From contig CAIPNN010000006.1 in NCBI GenBank assembly GCA_903866425.1, positions 1-34,267 on the forward strand: a stretch of DNA of 34,267 nucleotides, read 5' to 3'. Each line of letters begins with the position of its first letter. Position 1 is the first letter of the stretch. Shown here piece by piece: positions 24,766 to 32,320 of this stretch. Source of the DNA: an uncultured Actinomycetes bacterium. Its GTDB lineage: Bacteria > Actinomycetota > Thermoleophilia > Miltoncostaeales > Miltoncostaeaceae. The notes under the pieces were generated by a model that saw only the letters and a program-made list of their open reading frames with translations, was not told the DNA's origin and did no database searches. The position numbers and the translations under genes were made by a program.

Positions 24766-27258
24766 TCAGCCGGTGACTGCCGAGGCGCCGCCACGACGCG
24801 CGGTGGCAATGCACATGCGCTTGGCCACCGAGACGCGTCGGCCACCCGCAGACACCGTGATTGACAGGCGGGCAGCACACCCACCACCGGCCGAGCGGAA
24901 CTTCGCGGTGTTGATGATGCGCCCGTGTGCCGGAATCCGGCGAGCCGGCCACACCAGGCGACCAGCCTTCACCGATCCCCCGCCATCTGCCACGACCACG
25001 ACGCCGTCAGGAATGTCAACGCTCGTGCGCACACCGTCTGCTGCGGTATCCGTGGGATTGGCGATGACCACGGTCACGCTCGTCGCACCGTCGGGAGCGG
25101 AAGGAGCAATCACCCCGACCGAAGGCCTCAGCGCACTGGCGGTGACGACCCGGCGCGGCGGAGTCGTCGTGGTGGCTGCGGAGGCGCCGCCGCCCGAACC
25201 ACCGGCCGAGCCTGACGGCGTGCCGCCAGGATCAGGCGCCGGAGTTGGGTCAGGGGTCGGCGTCGGGGTCGGGGTCGGCGTCGGGGTCGGGGAAGGCGAC
25301 GGCGACGGGGTCGGGGAAGGCGACGGCGAGGATGGCGTCGCCGGGACGACACCAGCGGCAATGGTCAGGTTGGCGAACGCCGCATCGGTCAGGCCGGTGA
25401 CCGCCGTTGTGTCGCCGCTGGCGTCAGGGGCGATAACGAAGGCCGGGGTAACACCCACCAGCGGATCCGAGCTCGCCACCGGGTTGGAATCGGTTGCCGC
25501 CGAGCCTGCCCCTGGCGTGGTGAACGTGTAGCCCGACGGCAGGGTGAACCGCGCCGTGTACGTGCCGGGCAGCAGGTTGCCGATGAAGTAGGCCCCCAGC
25601 GAATCGGTGGTCACCGATGCCACGGGGTTGCCCGCAGCATCGGTCGCGGGCTGCCCACTGGCCGTGAGCAGCTCCACCACGACACCGGCCAGCGGCACCT
25701 CGCCAACATCCTGAATGCCGTTGGCGTTGGAATCGATCCACGTGTAATTGCCCATTCCCACAGGGCGCACCACTCCCGCATCGATCGTGAGATTGGCCAA
25801 GCTGGCCCCGGACTGCGACACCGAGGTGGTGTCGCCAGTCGCGCTTGCCTCCACGGTGAACGTGGGGGTCACGCCCACCTGAGCGCTGGTGGTTGGCGAT
25901 GGGTTCGAGTCGGTCCCCGACGTCCCGGCTGCTGCAGTCGGAGTGGTGAATGCATATCCGGACGGCAGCGTGAACTGCACCTTGTAATTCCCCGGAGCAA
26001 GACCGCTAATGAAGTACGCACCCTGCGAATCGGTGGTCACGGGCGCGACCGGGTTGCCGTTCTCGTCGTCGGCAATGGTGCCGTCAGGGTTCAGCAGCTG
26101 CACCTGCACGCCGGCAAGCGGGGCCTCCGATCCATCCTGAATGCCGTTGGCGTTCGCGTCGATCCACACCTTGTCGCCCACGCCAACAGACGGGGCGGCA
26201 GGAGCCGATGGCGCAGCCGCCGCACAGTGGTTGACCACGACGTCATCGAGAACCAACTCGGTGGAGCTGGTACTGCCGCTGCCCAGGTGCCCCCAACTGG
26301 TGAACGCGATACGTGTCGCGGCGGCCTTGGCGACAAACTGAAGCGTGTACCAGCGCTCACCGAGGGAGCCGACGAGCGTTGGCACCTTGAAGAACACGCT
26401 GCTGTATCCGTTCCCGGACGCGCCTGTCGTGGTGCCGATGCGCACGCGCGCGATGCCTGCCCGGGCGTCGCTACCCGGATTGCTCGCGCTGTAGCTGAAG
26501 GTCTCATGCCCGACCCAGTACGACAGGCAGTAGGTGTCGCCGACCGTGGTCGGCACCTCCTGGAATGCGGTGGGCGCGGAACTGGAGACGTAGTTCTTCG
26601 ACACCGATGAGCCGCCGCCCGGCGTAAACGTGAGCGCCGTCTGCGTGACATCCTGGGTGAAGGCACTCGTCGACCGCAGCGTCGTCATGGTCGGCGAGAT
26701 GCTCCAGCCCTCGTCATTTCCGAAGTAGATCTGCGGGTTGCTCGCGCCGTTCTTTGACCCATACGGCCCCCACTGGCTCAGACCGTTGCTCCATGGCCCC
26801 ACGGCGGCCGACGTCCCGGGCAGCCAGAGCGCATAGGTGTTGGAACCGCCGCCGGTGAAGGTCCACCCGGGCATCGACCGGAAGGGAAGGCCGTTGGTGC
26901 CTGTGCCGGTGACGCCCGCAATTCCCGGGAAGACGCTCGAAATCCAGAGCCCCGACATGAACGAATTGTTGGTCGACGCCGGGCCCCACTTCTTGGCCGC
27001 CGTGTTGCCGAACCCGTTGTCCGTGAAGTCACCGTTGGTAACGAGGTTGTTCGGGGTGGTGCGATCGAGGGGGTTCGCGTTGTTCGGGATGGCTACGACA
27101 TCGAGGCCGGGCTCCAGTTGGTACGCGGTGCCGGTGCCGGGACCGGTCCACGCAGCGGCGGATGCGTCAGACGCGACACAGAGTGAGACCAGGGCAATGG
27201 ACGCCGCGGCGGCGCCGAGCAGCGCTAGCCCACCACGAGAGGCGGAGTGGTTGAACAC
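24766..27258 (-). CDS. Secreted SdrD-like B-domain protein with Pro/Thr stalk
   Basis: This 830-residue extracellular protein has a signal peptide (1-34, ending near ASDASAAA). A carbohydrate-binding-like beta-sandwich follows (about 70-345, opening NLVTNGDFT and ending LVLDDVVVNHC). Two SdrD B-type repeats (359-496 and 500-636) each carry GxxxWIDxNANGIQD, the calcium-type acidic loop, and LPSGYxFTTP. A Pro/Thr/Ser stalk (640-680) and a C-terminal DUF11-like beta domain (about 725-820) complete it. No LPXTG sorting signal or transmembrane anchor is visible, so how it stays at the surface is unknown. The start is GTG 27258. A role in adhesion or surface structure is likely. Confidence 0.85.
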   Translation of the reverse strand: MFNHSASRGGLALLGAAAASIALVSLCVASDASAAAWTGPGTGTAYQLEPGLDVVAIPNNANPLDRTTPNNLVTNGDFTDNGFGNTAAKKWGPASTNNSFMSGLWISSVFPGIAGVTGTGTNGLPFRSMPGWTFTGGGSNTYALWLPGTSAAVGPWSNGLSQWGPYGSKNGASNPQIYFGNDEGWSISPTMTTLRSTSAFTQDVTQTALTFTPGGGSSVSKNYVSSSAPTAFQEVPTTVGDTYCLSYWVGHETFSYSASNPGSDARAGIARVRIGTTTGASGNGYSSVFFKVPTLVGSLGERWYTLQFVAKAAATRIAFTSWGHLGSGSTSSTELVLDDVVVNHCAAAAPSAPAAPSVGVGDKVWIDANANGIQDGSEAPLAGVQVQLLNPDGTIADDENGNPVAPVTTDSQGAYFISGLAPGNYKVQFTLPSGYAFTTPTAAAGTSGTDSNPSPTTSAQVGVTPTFTVEASATGDTTSVSQSGASLANLTIDAGVVRPVGMGNYTWIDSNANGIQDVGEVPLAGVVVELLTASGQPATDAAGNPVASVTTDSLGAYFIGNLLPGTYTARFTLPSGYTFTTPGAGSAATDSNPVASSDPLVGVTPAFVIAPDASGDTTAVTGLTDAAFANLTIAAGVVPATPSSPSPSPTPSPSPSPTPTPTPTPTPTPDPTPAPDPGGTPSGSAGGSGGGASAATTTTPPRRVVTASALRPSVGVIAPSAPDGATSVTVVIANPTDTAADGVRTSVDIPDGVVVVADGGGSVKAGRLVWPARRIPAHGRIINTAKFRSAGGGCAARLSITVSAGGRRVSVAKRMCIATARRGGASAVTG
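25219..25341 (-). repeat. Pro/Thr/Ser-coding simple repeat
   Basis: A low-complexity run of GGGGTCGGCGTC-like and GGGGAAGGCGAC-like units (plus-strand reading) encodes PSPTP, PTPT and PDPT repeats forming the stalk of the SdrD-like protein. Such tracts can slip and vary in length between strains. Confidence 0.7.
25351..26184 (-). repeat. Two tandem SdrD B-domain coding repeats
   Basis: Segments 25771-26184 and 25351-25761 code for two homologous domains and stay visibly similar at DNA level, for example around the shared ATGAAGTA and GAATCGGTGGTCAC words. This indicates a fairly recent internal duplication. Confidence 0.65.
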
Positions 27259-27329
27259 GTGCGCGTATTTCCATCTGGGGAGGCGAGGGAGTCGTTAACA
27301 CCCACGTACATGTTGTGGGCTTTTCCAAC

Positions 27330-27554
27330 CTACCCACGGTCCCGCCGACAGGCACCCCCCACCCCATAATTCGGGGGAAATCCGCAGTGCTGCCCAACGC
27401 ACGCGTCGGAATGCCTCGCCGCGCATGCCGCCTGAGAGCGGGCCCCGTTGATTGTCGGTCGGGACGCAGGGCGTGCCCCGAGGCTCAGGGCCTTCACGGC
27501 GGCGCGCTGCTTCGCATCGAAGGCGCCGGCCTTCGTGTCGTCGGCCGTCAGCAA
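27330..27554 (-). pseudogene. Possible small gene or gene remnant
   Basis: From TTG 27554 a 74-residue frame begins (M)LTADDTKAGAFDAKQRAAVK and continues ALSLGARPASRPTINGARS. Codon third positions are almost all G or C over the first ~40 codons, as in real genes here. Composition then degrades (many Cys/Arg/Gly). I recognise no family. It sits directly after the lipoprotein terminator hairpin, so it may be a decayed 3' fragment of an older gene, or chance. Confidence 0.25.
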
Positions 27555-27559
27555 GGCTT

Positions 27560-27599
27560 CGGGCCCGCGGATGGGCGCATCGCCCCATCCGCGGGCCCG
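27560..27599 (-). terminator. Strong hairpin terminator after the lipoprotein gene
   Basis: A 16-bp perfect stem (27560-27575 with 27584-27599, GGGCCCGCGGATGGG core) and an eight-base loop start eight bases after the stop of the lipoprotein gene. There is no U-tract, so it is an L-shaped or factor-assisted terminator. Confidence 0.75.
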
Positions 27600-27606
27600 C
27601 CGGCCA

Positions 27607-28131
27607 TCACTCGTCAGCGCACTCCGGCAGACTGGCGGCCACGGCGGCCTCGTCGGCGGTGGCGGACAGCTTCTCGGCATCCGCCGCGACAGCCGACACC
27701 TTGGCGGCGGCATCCTCGACGGTGGTCGCGGACGCCACATCCGCACCGAGGGTGCTCGCGAAATCAACGACGGCGGCCTGCGCGGACACATATGCCGCAT
27801 AGGCGTCGGCCATCGCCGCTGGCGGAGTAATTGACTCCAGCTCGGCAACAGCGGCCTTCGATGCGTCCACGTTCGCGGCGACGAATGCCTGCAGGCTCTC
27901 CAGGTTCGTAGCGTCCAACGCGGCCTCGGCATCCTTCTCTGCGGCCTTGACGTCCGTACACACCTTGGTGGCAGCGGCGACGAACTCGGCCTCGGTGAGT
28001 TCGGGGGCCGCAGCGGTGGTGTCGGCGGCGGTAGTGGCAGACGACGAGTCGGAACCGCCGCAGCCGGCGAGACCGGCCACCGACACTGTGGCGGCGATGA
28101 GACCCACGGCCGCGATTCGAGTGATCCTCAT
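27607..28131 (-). CDS. Small secreted lipoprotein, unknown function
   Basis: This 174-residue protein begins with a lipoprotein signal peptide. The lipobox LAGC puts the lipidated cysteine at residue 24, followed by a Gly/Ser/Thr/Ala linker (GGSDSSSATTAADTT). The mature part is highly alanine-rich and helical, with one internal cysteine (KVCTDVK) and one near the C-terminus (LPECADE) that could form a disulfide. I recognise no family. ATG 28131 is used, with AAAGG about ten bases upstream. It has its own terminator and stands alone, between birA and the SdrD-like gene. Confidence 0.8.
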   Translation of the reverse strand: MRITRIAAVGLIAATVSVAGLAGCGGSDSSSATTAADTTAAAPELTEAEFVAAATKVCTDVKAAEKDAEAALDATNLESLQAFVAANVDASKAAVAELESITPPAAMADAYAAYVSAQAAVVDFASTLGADVASATTVEDAAAKVSAVAADAEKLSATADEAAVAASLPECADE

Positions 28132-28216
28132 TGAGGTGAAACCTTTCGAGTTGGGAGAGCGGCAGCCTGACGGCGCCGAAGGCCATCTAACACCACTGTC
28201 CCGGCGGCAAGACCCG

Positions 28217-29215
28217 TCAGGCCGCCTTGCGGTTCACCCCGGTTACCTCTCCGGATGCCACGGCCCGCACCTCGCCGTCGGCCTCCACCCGCAAACGCCC
28301 GAGCTCGTCAATGCCCCGGCACACCCCGGTCATCTCCCCTGCCGCCGTGCCCACCGTCACATGCGCGCCGGCCAGGTGGTCGCGCTTGGCGAATGCGGCG
28401 ACCACAGCTGCCGGGCCGTGCTCCACCCAGGCGGCGTAGCGATGGCCAATCGCGCCGAGCGCCGCCACGAGCAGATCTTCGCGGCGCGGCCGCGGACCGA
28501 TGGACGCGAGCGACCCGGCGGTCCAGCGCGTGCTCGCCACCTCGGGCACCGGCCCCACGTTGATACCCATGCCCGCAATCGCCCAGGTCACGCGCTCCTG
28601 ATCGGCCGAGAGCTCGCACAGAATTCCGGCCACCTTCACGCCTGAGGCGATGATGTCGTTGGGCCAGGCGATCTGGACGTCGGGCACACCGACCTCGTCG
28701 AGCGCGTCAGCCAGCCCCACCGCGATGACCAGCGGCAGCATGCCCGCATCAATCGGGCTCACCCTCGGCCGGAGGATGACCGTGTACATCAGCGCCTCAC
28801 CCGGCGCGTCCACCCAGGCCCGGCCACGCCGCCCCCGGCCGGCGGTCTGGTGGTCGCTCCCGATGACCATGCCCTCGGGTGCGCCGTCACGGGCCAACTG
28901 CGCGGCGTCATCGTTGGTGGATCCGATTTCGGGCGTCCACGTCACAGGGCCGGCGAGTGGCGACGTGAGCCGTGGCATCACTGCCGCGGGGATGACCGGG
29001 TCGGCGGCCGGGTCGAGCACATAGCCCGCGCGGGTGGCCTCAATCGGCATGCCCTCGGCGCGGAGGGCCTCCACGTGCCGGTGCACCGCCGCCCGTGAGC
29101 ACCCGAGGTCGCGTGCAATTGCCCCACCCGACACCCGCTCCCCCGCCTTCGCGGCAAGGGCTGCCAGCACGGCGTCGCGCCGTGCCGTCACGTCGTCAGG
29201 GAGATCACTGCCCAT
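28217..29215 (-). CDS. birA: Biotin--[acetyl-CoA carboxylase] ligase, bifunctional with HTH
   Basis: BirA activates biotin to biotinyl-AMP and attaches it to the carboxyl-carrier protein. The N-terminal winged helix (SGGAIARDLGCSRAAVHRHVEAL, about 25-55) makes it a likely biotin-responsive repressor as well. The catalytic motif is GRGRRGR, within HQTAGRGRRGRAWV. It is followed by WPNDIIASGVKVAGILCE and a C-terminal SH3-like domain (about 280-328). The 332-residue length is normal. ATG 29215 is used. No biotin biosynthesis gene or operator is evident nearby. Confidence 0.95.
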   Translation of the reverse strand: MGSDLPDDVTARRDAVLAALAAKAGERVSGGAIARDLGCSRAAVHRHVEALRAEGMPIEATRAGYVLDPAADPVIPAAVMPRLTSPLAGPVTWTPEIGSTNDDAAQLARDGAPEGMVIGSDHQTAGRGRRGRAWVDAPGEALMYTVILRPRVSPIDAGMLPLVIAVGLADALDEVGVPDVQIAWPNDIIASGVKVAGILCELSADQERVTWAIAGMGINVGPVPEVASTRWTAGSLASIGPRPRREDLLVAALGAIGHRYAAWVEHGPAAVVAAFAKRDHLAGAHVTVGTAAGEMTGVCRGIDELGRLRVEADGEVRAVASGEVTGVNRKAA

Positions 29216-29232
29216 GTGCGAAGCGTAATGAG

Positions 29233-29306
29233 CGCGCCCGGCTGGATTCGAACCAGCGACCGTCGGATTAGAAGTCCGGTGCTCTATCCAGCTGAGCTAC
29301 GGGCGC
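29233..29306 (-). tRNA. tRNA-Arg (anticodon TCT)
   Basis: A 74-base cloverleaf: acceptor GCGCCCG with CGGGCGC, D-arm GCTCAGCTGGATAGAGC, and anticodon stem CCGGA/TCCGA with loop CTTCTAA, so anticodon TCT. The T-arm is CTGGTTCGAATCCAG. The discriminator is G, and CCA is not encoded. Its last stem pair of the anticodon arm is a C-A mismatch. It lies between birA and the HicA-like gene. Confidence 0.93.
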
Positions 29307-29325
29307 AGGGTGAAAACCCCGTGCG

Positions 29326-29613
29326 TCATCTCTCGTCGAACGCAGGGGTACCGGGGCCGTAGCCGGCGCTCTCGAGCGCCGTGCGCACGTCAACCAGCAT
29401 CTGGGTGTCAACGTCCTTGTGCTTGGGACGGTGCAGGAACAGCAGGCTCTCGCCGAGCATCACCTTGAACTTGCCGTTGTGCTCCTCCTCCACCGTGCCC
29501 ACGGCCTCGAGCAGCGAGATGACCTCGCGCCACTCGACGTTGTGCGCGCCACCCGCGTGGTCGAAGACCTTGTGGAGGGTGCTGCGGTGATGACTGCCGA
29601 GGTGCTCTGACAC
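29326..29613 (-). CDS. Small HicA-like conserved protein
   Basis: This 95-residue protein opens MSEHLGSHHRSTLHKVFDHA and contains WREVISLLEAVGTVEEEHNGKFKV, then LFLHRPKHKDVDTQMLVDVR. The WxEVxxLLExxG layout with a basic RPKHKD stretch recalls the small double-stranded-RNA-binding fold of HicA proteins, as seen in many actinobacterial hypothetical proteins. No HicB-like antitoxin is adjacent and the usual HicA catalytic histidine context is not clear, so a toxin role is not supported. The start is GTG 29613 with AGGAG nine bases upstream. Confidence 0.75.
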   Translation of the reverse strand: MSEHLGSHHRSTLHKVFDHAGGAHNVEWREVISLLEAVGTVEEEHNGKFKVMLGESLLFLHRPKHKDVDTQMLVDVRTALESAGYGPGTPAFDER

Positions 29614-29686
29614 GCGGGTGTGCTCCTGTGAAATGGATGAGGCGAATCTGCGGGGCCGAGACTAGTCGGCGCGGGGTGCAAAACGA

Positions 29687-29722
29687 CGAGAGCCCCGTCG
29701 CCGTGAGGCGACGGGGCTCTCG
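29687..29722 (-). terminator. Intrinsic terminator after the nitroreductase-like gene
   Basis: CGAGAGCCCCGTCGCC (29687-29702) pairs perfectly over 16 bp with 29707-29722 around a GTGA tetraloop. On the minus strand it is followed by TCGTTTTGC, a short U-tract. It lies 24 bases past the stop at 29747 and separates this gene from the HicA-like gene. Confidence 0.85.
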
Positions 29723-29746
29723 CAAACCAGCGAACTGGTTCGGTGA

Positions 29747-30760
29747 CTAGCTGTCGGGCAGCAGCTTCGACGTGTCGATGCCGTGCTCGGTCATGATCTT
29801 GCGGAAGGTCTCGAGGACCTCCTCGGGGTACTCGGGAAGGTCCTCGTTCTCGAGCAGGTACTGGGCGCGGGCCTTGATGTTGGGGCCGAAGTCCCAGTCA
29901 TCGTCAGCCATGAGGCGCTTGATGTCCTTCTCGGGCCACGAGATGACGCCCGGGTCACGGCCGAACTGCTCGGAGAGCTTGTCGATCTCCTCGAAGCGGC
30001 CCGGAATCGGTGCCTGCTCCTGGATGAGGCCCTTCTCGCGAAGCGCGTCCTCGAGGCCGTCAGCCATGTGGCGCGGGTTGCCCATGCGCTCGTTGTTGAA
30101 GAGCGACTCGAACTTCAGGCGCACACGCTGACCACCAGCGGCGGCGTCCTCGAGCGGGTAACCGACAGCGTGGCCCCACGTGAAGCTGTAGTGCTTCGGA
30201 AGGCCAAAGGCCTCCTGAATACCGCCCGGCTTGCGGCCGAAGGCGATGAGGATGGAACCGACACCCAGAGCCTGGCCGGCGAGCAGCGACTGTGCGACGT
30301 GCTGACCGGTCTCAAACCGGAGCAGCTGGTCGGTGCGCTCAACCGGGAAGCTCATCAGACGCGGAATGGTCTGCGTCATCGAGAACTCGTAGTTCCAGCC
30401 GTGGTACTTGGTGAGGGCGCCCGACATCGCGAGGGTCGAAAGACCGTCGATGGCACGGCCGTACCAAGCGTTGAGGTTGGTGAACCAGAAGATCAGGTGC
30501 GACGACTGGTTGATGATCTGCACGTTGAAGCCGGAGACGCACTCTTCGATGTCGTCCCAGAGCTCGGAGTCCTTGGTGACGACCACGGCCTCGGTGCAGT
30601 TGATGTTGCCCTGACACGACGCGAAGCGCGCGGCGTTGAGCATGGTGTCGATCTTCCAGTCCTCGACCGTCTTGGTGGGGTCGTAGTACCGGTAACTACG
30701 GCGATTGCCGATCGCCTGAAGCGTCGGCATATCGGGGATGTCAGAGGCTTTCACGGCCAT
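29747..30760 (-). CDS. Nitroreductase-family flavoprotein with C-terminal extension
   Basis: The first ~220 of 337 residues match the FMN-dependent nitroreductase fold. They include the N-terminal IGNRRSYRYYDPTKTVEDWK (phosphate-contacting RRSYR), then MLNAARFASCQGNINCTEAV, and a later LAGQALGVGSILIAFG. The remaining ~115 residues (RLKFESLFNNERMGNPRHMA onwards) are charged and helical and are not part of the standard fold. The substrate is unknown; the family reduces nitro-aromatics, quinones or flavins. ATG 30760 has GGGAGA eight bases upstream. It is monocistronic, with its own terminator, and divergent from the next gene. Confidence 0.85.
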   Translation of the reverse strand: MAVKASDIPDMPTLQAIGNRRSYRYYDPTKTVEDWKIDTMLNAARFASCQGNINCTEAVVVTKDSELWDDIEECVSGFNVQIINQSSHLIFWFTNLNAWYGRAIDGLSTLAMSGALTKYHGWNYEFSMTQTIPRLMSFPVERTDQLLRFETGQHVAQSLLAGQALGVGSILIAFGRKPGGIQEAFGLPKHYSFTWGHAVGYPLEDAAAGGQRVRLKFESLFNNERMGNPRHMADGLEDALREKGLIQEQAPIPGRFEEIDKLSEQFGRDPGVISWPEKDIKRLMADDDWDFGPNIKARAQYLLENEDLPEYPEEVLETFRKIMTEHGIDTSKLLPDS

Positions 30761-30875
30761 CAGGTGGATCTCCCTGAGTCAGCGGGCGGAGTGTGATTGG
30801 TTCGGCGTCCTTGACGCGTTGGAGGTAAATCTACACGCGGGCGGAGTTCGTTGCATGGGGAACGCACTCGAACCA

Positions 30876-30904
30876 TTCAACCCGTTGCATCAGGGCCGTA
30901 TGAC
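30876..30904 (+). promoter_or_regulatory. Possible promoter of the small plus-strand gene
   Basis: TTCAAC (30876-30881) and TATGAC (30899-30904) are separated by 17 bases, leaving a leader of about 30 bases to ATG 30943. It lies in the 182-base divergent gap. The hexamers match the consensus only in part. Confidence 0.35.
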
Positions 30905-30942
30905 CGGGCGGGCAATGGGCCCCAATGTCTAGCCTGCCCGCC

Positions 30943-31302
30943 ATGCCTAATCTTCTTCTTGTCACCGTTCCCACCGACGAGGTCCTCAACAAGGAGGGCA
31001 AGGTTCGCTTCCCCGGCACTGACGCCGCGGTTGCAGCCCTCACCGAGGCCGGCTGGACCGTGGAGGTCATTGACCCCCTCTGGCCCGGTCCGCTCCGTCG
31101 CGTGGAAGAGGGCGGCGTTGACGCCGTCCTGGTCTCCTGCTTCAAGGCCGTCCCGCGCTCGCGCGATGCGGCATCAATGCTGTCCCGCATGGCGGAGGTC
31201 CCGGTGTTCACCGTGGGCGTCCTCCAGAAGGACGACGCATTCCGCACCATGGCCCCCGAGGTCGGCGTGCTGAGGAACATCGGAGAGCTGCCGCAGGGCT
31301 GA
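30943..31302 (+). CDS. Small unknown alpha/beta protein
   Basis: This 119-residue protein reads as alternating strands and helices: PNLLLVTVPTDEV, then WTVEVIDPLWPG, VDAVLVSCFKAV, VPVFTVGVLQKDD and an end near LRNIGELPQG. This suggests a small Rossmann- or flavodoxin-like domain with one cysteine (SCFK). I recognise no family. ATG 30943 is chosen over ATG 30925 because it starts right at the first strand; neither has a Shine-Dalgarno sequence, so the mRNA may be near-leaderless. It is followed after 69 bases by the Rpf-like gene on the same strand. Confidence 0.7.
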   Translation: MPNLLLVTVPTDEVLNKEGKVRFPGTDAAVAALTEAGWTVEVIDPLWPGPLRRVEEGGVDAVLVSCFKAVPRSRDAASMLSRMAEVPVFTVGVLQKDDAFRTMAPEVGVLRNIGELPQG

Positions 31303-31371
31303 TGCCCGCGGGGCCGAATATGGCCCGGTCGGCGGTCCACACGGGCCGCCGACCGAAGTTCCTCAATCCCG

Positions 31372-32319
31372 ATGCGCGCACCACTCGCCATCGCAACCGC
31401 GACCCTCATGGGCATCGCGCTCACGTCCATCACCCTCGGGGTGCCGGGCGACGATTCCGCACGCTCGCGCATCCGTGTGCTGGAGCAGCGGGTCATCGCC
31501 GCCAACACCGCCATCCCCGCTGCACGGGCGGCTGAAGCCGATGCGGCGCGGCGCCTTGCGGAGGCCCGCACGCGCCTTGCGGCCGTCCAGCCCGCGCTCG
31601 ACCGCCGTGCGGCCGCGCACCGGGCCGGTCAGGCGCTGCTCGCGCGCCGGCTGCGCGACCTCTACCGCGACGGCGACACCGACCCGCTCGTCACCCTGCT
31701 GTTGTCGGGCGGCAACCTCAGCGCGGTGGCATCGGACGCCGCAGACCAGGAGCGCATCGCACAGGAAGATGCGGCGCTTGTCGGGCGCCTGAAGTCCGAC
31801 CGCGTCGAGGTGGCTCGTCTTGTGGCGGCCCGCACCCGCGATCGCGACGACGCTGCTGCTGCCGCGAAGGAGGCCCGGGCCAAGCGCGACGAGCTCGTGT
31901 CACTTCGCAACGAGCGGGCTGCGGCCCTGCGCGCGGCGAAGGCGTCGCTTGCCCGTATCGAAGCCAAGGCGGCACGCGTCGCGGCCAAATCGAAGGCCCG
32001 AGCATCTACACCTGTCACTGCGGCCGATACCACCGCGGGCACGCCGGCGGGTGGCGCGTGGCCCGCCGTGCCCGGTGGCCCCTCCCCCGCCGTGCTCGCC
32101 CGCATCGCGTCGTGCGAGAGCGGCGGCAACCCCAAGTCGATTGGCGGCGGCGGTCAGTTCCGCGGCAAGTACCAGTTCATGACCTCCACCTGGGAGGCCA
32201 TGGGCGGCAAGGGCGACCCGGCCAAGGCCAGCGAGGCCGAGCAGGACTACCGCGCTGCCCTGTTGTTCGTGAAGTGGGGACCGGGCCAATGGCCCGTCTG
32301 CGCCGCGTTCGCCCGGTGA
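31372..32319 (+). CDS. Secreted coiled-coil protein with Rpf-like transglycosylase domain
   Basis: This 315-residue exported protein probably cleaves peptidoglycan. A signal peptide (1-26) leads into two long Ala/Arg-rich coiled-coil stretches (about 30-105 and 125-205), a Thr/Ala/Pro linker, and a C-terminal domain (about 236-315). That domain opens VLARIASCESGGNPKSIGGG (predicted catalytic Glu near 250), continues YQFMTSTWEAMGG and ends GPGQWPVC. This matches the resuscitation-promoting-factor/transglycosylase-like fold, including its paired cysteines. The coiled-coil plus lytic layout resembles actinobacterial cell-separation hydrolases. Its stop lies one base from the convergent mutS2 stop. 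Confidence 0.85.
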   Translation: MRAPLAIATATLMGIALTSITLGVPGDDSARSRIRVLEQRVIAANTAIPAARAAEADAARRLAEARTRLAAVQPALDRRAAAHRAGQALLARRLRDLYRDGDTDPLVTLLLSGGNLSAVASDAADQERIAQEDAALVGRLKSDRVEVARLVAARTRDRDDAAAAAKEARAKRDELVSLRNERAAALRAAKASLARIEAKAARVAAKSKARASTPVTAADTTAGTPAGGAWPAVPGGPSPAVLARIASCESGGNPKSIGGGGQFRGKYQFMTSTWEAMGGKGDPAKASEAEQDYRAALLFVKWGPGQWPVCAAFAR

Positions 32320-32320
32320 T

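Larger units (their letters stand above)
27259..27606. other. 348-base gap between the SdrD-like gene and the lipoprotein gene
   Basis: The gap holds three things: a strong hairpin at 27560-27599, an open frame with coding-like codon use at 27330-27554, and the leader of the SdrD-like gene. The leader includes CCCAC and GTGGG around nine bases (27300-27318). No convincing promoter hexamers can be assigned. Confidence 0.5.

Noticed and set aside
25219..25341. Short regular repeats resembling an array
   Set aside because: There are no spacers of uniform length, and the units stay in frame encoding a Pro/Thr stalk; not a CRISPR array.
29326..29613. Toxin-antitoxin module
   Set aside because: There is only one gene and no antitoxin, and the neighbouring gene is a metabolic flavoprotein with its own terminator.
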